Assembly (NCBI GenBank): GCA_913777665.1
Contig: CAJYTF010000015.1
Coordinates: 140,882 to 204,881 of the forward strand
Length of the DNA: 64,000 bases
Source: an uncultured Myroides sp.
Lineage (GTDB): Bacteria > Bacteroidota > Bacteroidia > Flavobacteriales > Flavobacteriaceae
Direction: 5' to 3'
A model generated the notes under the pieces. The model saw only the letters and a program-made list of their open reading frames with translations, searched no databases and was not told the origin of the DNA. Position numbers and translations under genes: made by a program. Of this stretch, positions 61,620 to 64,000 are shown one piece after another (positions within the stretch are counted from its first letter, which is position 1; each line of letters starts with the position of its first letter).

Positions 61620-63260
61620 TTATTTTTTAACAAATTTAGAAGAAGCTTTTCCTTCGTTTGTTGTAATGTCAATTAAATAAGTGCCTGCAGAAAGATCAGA
61701 AACATTAATTGTTGTAGCGTTGTTTAATGTTCTTACAATTCTTCCAGATAAATCGGTGATTTCAATTTCTTTCATTTCTAAACCATTTTTAGATGAAATA
61801 TTTAAAACATCTGAAGTTGGGTTTGGATAAATATTAATACTATTATCTACACTTTCTGCTTTGTCATCTAAAGTATAAAAAAGTTTAACTTGAGTTTTAG
61901 ACTGCGACTCTCTTGATGGCTTAGCGGCTATACAATCTTCAATAATAGCCACATAATTATCACTTACGATATCTGTGCCTGGTAATAAATTAATACTTTC
62001 TCCAGCTTTCATAATAATATTTTTATTGTTAATACTATAATTGGTTTGAGTAGTAATTGTATTGCCTGCATGATAAACATAATTATTATTTGTCTCAGGT
62101 GTTGTTAAAAGAATATCACTTACACAGCCAGTATGAAGAGGGATAAGCTGAGGTAATCCCATACGTGTATTTTTTCCATTTAGATAAATAGAGTTAATAT
62201 TAACTGATGAAAGACTGTATGAATTTGGATTATCAATTTTTGCTAAATAATTATAGTTTTCAATATTTAGATATATTTCATTATCTGTATTTCTCTGAAT
62301 TTCAGAAGCATTTAAACCGCTATTCGAATACACAAGTCTAGAAATAACAGAACTTTGAGAGTTTACTATGTCAATGGCATAAATCTGTGCGTGTACTCTG
62401 GAGCTTAAATATAGGACTGAGGCATCTTCGTTAAATTCTGCAGAATAAGGTGACATAGTGGTAATATCAAGCAAATAATCATTAGTAATTGTACCGGTTG
62501 CATTATCGAAAGAAAATACCGTGTTTCCTAAACTTGAATTCCATCTGTTAATTGAAATAAAATGACTATAATTTGACGAAATACTTAATTTGGGCGAAGG
62601 CTTAATACTAAAATAGTCGGATAGAAATAAACCACCTAAACTGCTTATCACTGGACTTGTATTAAAGCCGTTAATATCAAGTAAATAAGTATATAAATTC
62701 ATGTTGTTTGGTATTAAAATCCAAAAAGAACTTCCATCAGCATGTGGTATTGCAGTAATTGCTTCAGTTTGAAAAATACTCCCTGTATTATCAAGAATAG
62801 GAATATTTTTAGATGTGGAAATCACACCTCCTAAATTTTGACCATTTGTTCCAACAGCACCTAATGACATATCTACAATAGAATATGCAATATTTGAACT
62901 AGAAGGTAAAGTTAGTGCTGTAGTAAACACATAATACCTTCTTGTGTTAGCTGGGTCTTTTACAATAATAAGTTGTTGGCTCGAAAGGTTTCCTGACAAT
63001 CCGGTACCATTCTGCATAATTTGATGTTGTCTATTCCATATAGTAACACCATCAGTATAAAACAATAAATTACCATTACTATCACTTACTGCGCCAACAG
63101 CTTCTAAAGTATTCATTACACTATTATTTAAAACAAGCGGTGTAGTTCCTGAAAAATTAACTGCAGCCTTGTCACCAAAATACCAATTATCGTTTTCGCC
63201 TTGCGAAAACGCAAGTAAAGGAAATAATATCCAAAACCATAGTAAAAATTTATTTTTCAT
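61620..63260 (-). CDS. Secreted T9SS type-A cargo protein, beta-propeller-like (copy 2)
   Basis: 546 aa. Signal peptide identical to that of the gene at 38977-40668 (MKNKFLLWFWILFPLLAFSQ), with the same repeated YVFTTALT, YSIVDMSLG, LLFYTDGVTIWNR and EFNEDASVLYL segments, then a type-A T9SS CTD (INIYPNPTSDVLNISSKNG ... GTYLIDITTNEGKASSKFVKK). The two proteins align over their full length, but apart from the first 88 bp they have diverged strongly. It lies 18 nt downstream of a frameshifted repeat-protein gene. Confidence 0.87.
   Translation of the reverse strand: MKNKFLLWFWILFPLLAFSQGENDNWYFGDKAAVNFSGTTPLVLNNSVMNTLEAVGAVSDSNGNLLFYTDGVTIWNRQHQIMQNGTGLSGNLSSQQLIIVKDPANTRRYYVFTTALTLPSSSNIAYSIVDMSLGAVGTNGQNLGGVISTSKNIPILDNTGSIFQTEAITAIPHADGSSFWILIPNNMNLYTYLLDINGFNTSPVISSLGGLFLSDYFSIKPSPKLSISSNYSHFISINRWNSSLGNTVFSFDNATGTITNDYLLDITTMSPYSAEFNEDASVLYLSSRVHAQIYAIDIVNSQSSVISRLVYSNSGLNASEIQRNTDNEIYLNIENYNYLAKIDNPNSYSLSSVNINSIYLNGKNTRMGLPQLIPLHTGCVSDILLTTPETNNNYVYHAGNTITTQTNYSINNKNIIMKAGESINLLPGTDIVSDNYVAIIEDCIAAKPSRESQSKTQVKLFYTLDDKAESVDNSINIYPNPTSDVLNISSKNGLEMKEIEITDLSGRIVRTLNNATTINVSDLSAGTYLIDITTNEGKASSKFVKK
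63173..63260 (-). repeat. 88-bp near-identical gene start shared with 40581-40668
   Basis: The first 88 bp of the two T9SS cargo genes differ at 2 positions only, while the rest of the genes has diverged strongly. The segment includes a GTTTTCG-CCTTG-CGAAAAC hairpin. Confidence 0.8.
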
Positions 63261-63278
63261 AATTTCATAGGTTTTGGA

Positions 63279-63987
63279 TTATTTTTGCTCATTTAAAAGA
63301 TTACTCATTTGAGCTTTTAATTCTTCTAATTCTTTTTGTTGCTGAATACTGTATAAGGTTAGTTCTTCTACTTTTTTAAGCAGTAAAATATTCATTTCTT
63401 TTAATTCTATACCATTTGCAATAGCTTCTTCTGTAGTAGGTACTTCTGGCAAATGCCCATTTTTTTTTAATAAACTGTTCAACTTCTGCTAACGGCATTA
63501 AATTATAATCAGGTTCAAAAACATAATCTGCCCAACCATTATTAGCAGCAATATCAACCTTAATCTTCTCGGTACGTATACCATCTTTAACAAATAAACG
63601 ATAATCACTACAATCTGAACAAAATAGCTCTTGAGTTCCCATGCCAATTTTATCACCTACTAAAACAAACGTTTTACCAGTAAAAGATCCAAGATAGAGT
63701 GTCTGACTCCAAAAATAGCCTGACGGACTACTAAAGCCTTGTAAAGATGTTCCTAATATATGATTGGTTGGACTAAACAAATTATTATCATAGAATATAA
63801 TTCTAGAATTACCAACACCAATACTACCATCTATATTTAAGTTATCAGCCACACTTGTAGTACCAATACTCACCTTACCTGTTCGCGAAATGTTACTTGT
63901 TGTGTTATTAGCACCTGTCCATTGTTGTGCAAATAAAAACGAAGACCCCATAAGGGTTAATGCAATAGTAAAAATTTTGTTTTTCAT
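63279..63987 (-). pseudogene. Secreted tail-fibre-like protein, frameshifted in a poly(A) tract
   Basis: The N-terminal frame starts at 63987 (signal peptide MKNKIFTIALTLMGSSFLFA) and reads to EVEQFIKK; the C-terminal frame continues NGHLPEVPTTEEAIANGIEL and a coiled coil to the stop at 63279. The switch occurs at a run of nine A on the coding strand (63460-63468): eight A would restore EVEQFIKKNGHLPEVP, matching the intact paralog at 40688-41626 (EVEQFIKQNGHLPNVP). It may be a mutation, slippage-based on/off switching or a sequencing error. It precedes the T9SS gene at 61620-63260 as in the other copy. The region upstream of 63987 is cut by the window edge. Confidence 0.8.
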
Positions 63988-64000
63988 TTTTTTAGTTTTT

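Overview
The window is AT-rich bacterial DNA and reads as a chromosomal segment of a member of the Flavobacteriaceae (phylum Bacteroidota). Four things support this: a complete gldK-gldL-gldM-gldN locus (type IX secretion and gliding motor), several proteins ending in a type-A T9SS sorting domain, TonB-linked receptors with carboxypeptidase-like N-terminal domains, and promoters of the Bacteroidota form TAnnTTTG instead of sigma-70 boxes. The genus cannot be settled from the sequence alone.

Layout. 1-7.1 kb: the 3' end of topA, a ureohydrolase-fold protein that has lost half its metal ligands, then gldKLMN. 7.1-16.4 kb: housekeeping genes (FAD oxidoreductase, ABC-F ATPase, urocanate hydratase fused to a small Cys-rich domain, and a tightly overlapped unit ending in hemL with a GH73 glucosaminidase). 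16.4-25.6 kb: two tandem paralogous outer-membrane barrels and an iron-siderophore pair (TonB receptor plus PepSY membrane protein) behind a palindromic operator-like site. 25.9-28.5 kb: der, era and two identical initiator tRNA genes. 28.5-32.8 kb: an accessory stretch with a 5'-truncated TetR gene between 13-bp direct repeats, a Zn/Cd-type P-type ATPase, a transglutaminase-fold protein and a Fur-family regulator. 32.8-37.9 kb: TPM/LemA/MerR unit and alaS. 37.9-43.3 kb: a LuxE-like protein and a cluster of T9SS cargo proteins. 43.5-49.4 kb: a beta-helix lipoprotein, a TonB receptor and a PhoB/PhoR-type two-component system, with PhoB-box-like direct repeats between the divergent units. 49.4-58.2 kb: trmB-LysE-ATL operon, tpx, Fe-S and redox genes (Mrp, Nfu, ferredoxin reductase, ferredoxin) and an ABC transporter. 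58.2-64 kb: a GT14 glycosyltransferase, an acyl-CoA dehydrogenase, an SPL-like radical SAM protein, and a second copy of the (repeat protein + T9SS cargo) gene pair, in which the upstream gene is frameshifted in a 9-A tract.

How parts work together. GldKLMN would build the T9SS/gliding motor, and four secreted proteins encoded here carry the CTD that it recognises. The PepSY/TonB pair and the PhoBR-linked TonB/lipoprotein pair look like two nutrient-acquisition systems, one under an iron-type operator and one under Pho-type control (inferred). No CRISPR array, rRNA, integrase or transposase was seen. The most rewarding places to look are the Pho-box-like repeats at 47.55-47.64 kb, the REP-like palindrome read through as coding sequence in alaS, the duplicated T9SS gene pairs with near-identical 5' ends and the homopolymer frameshift, and the ligand-depleted ureohydrolase beside gldK.
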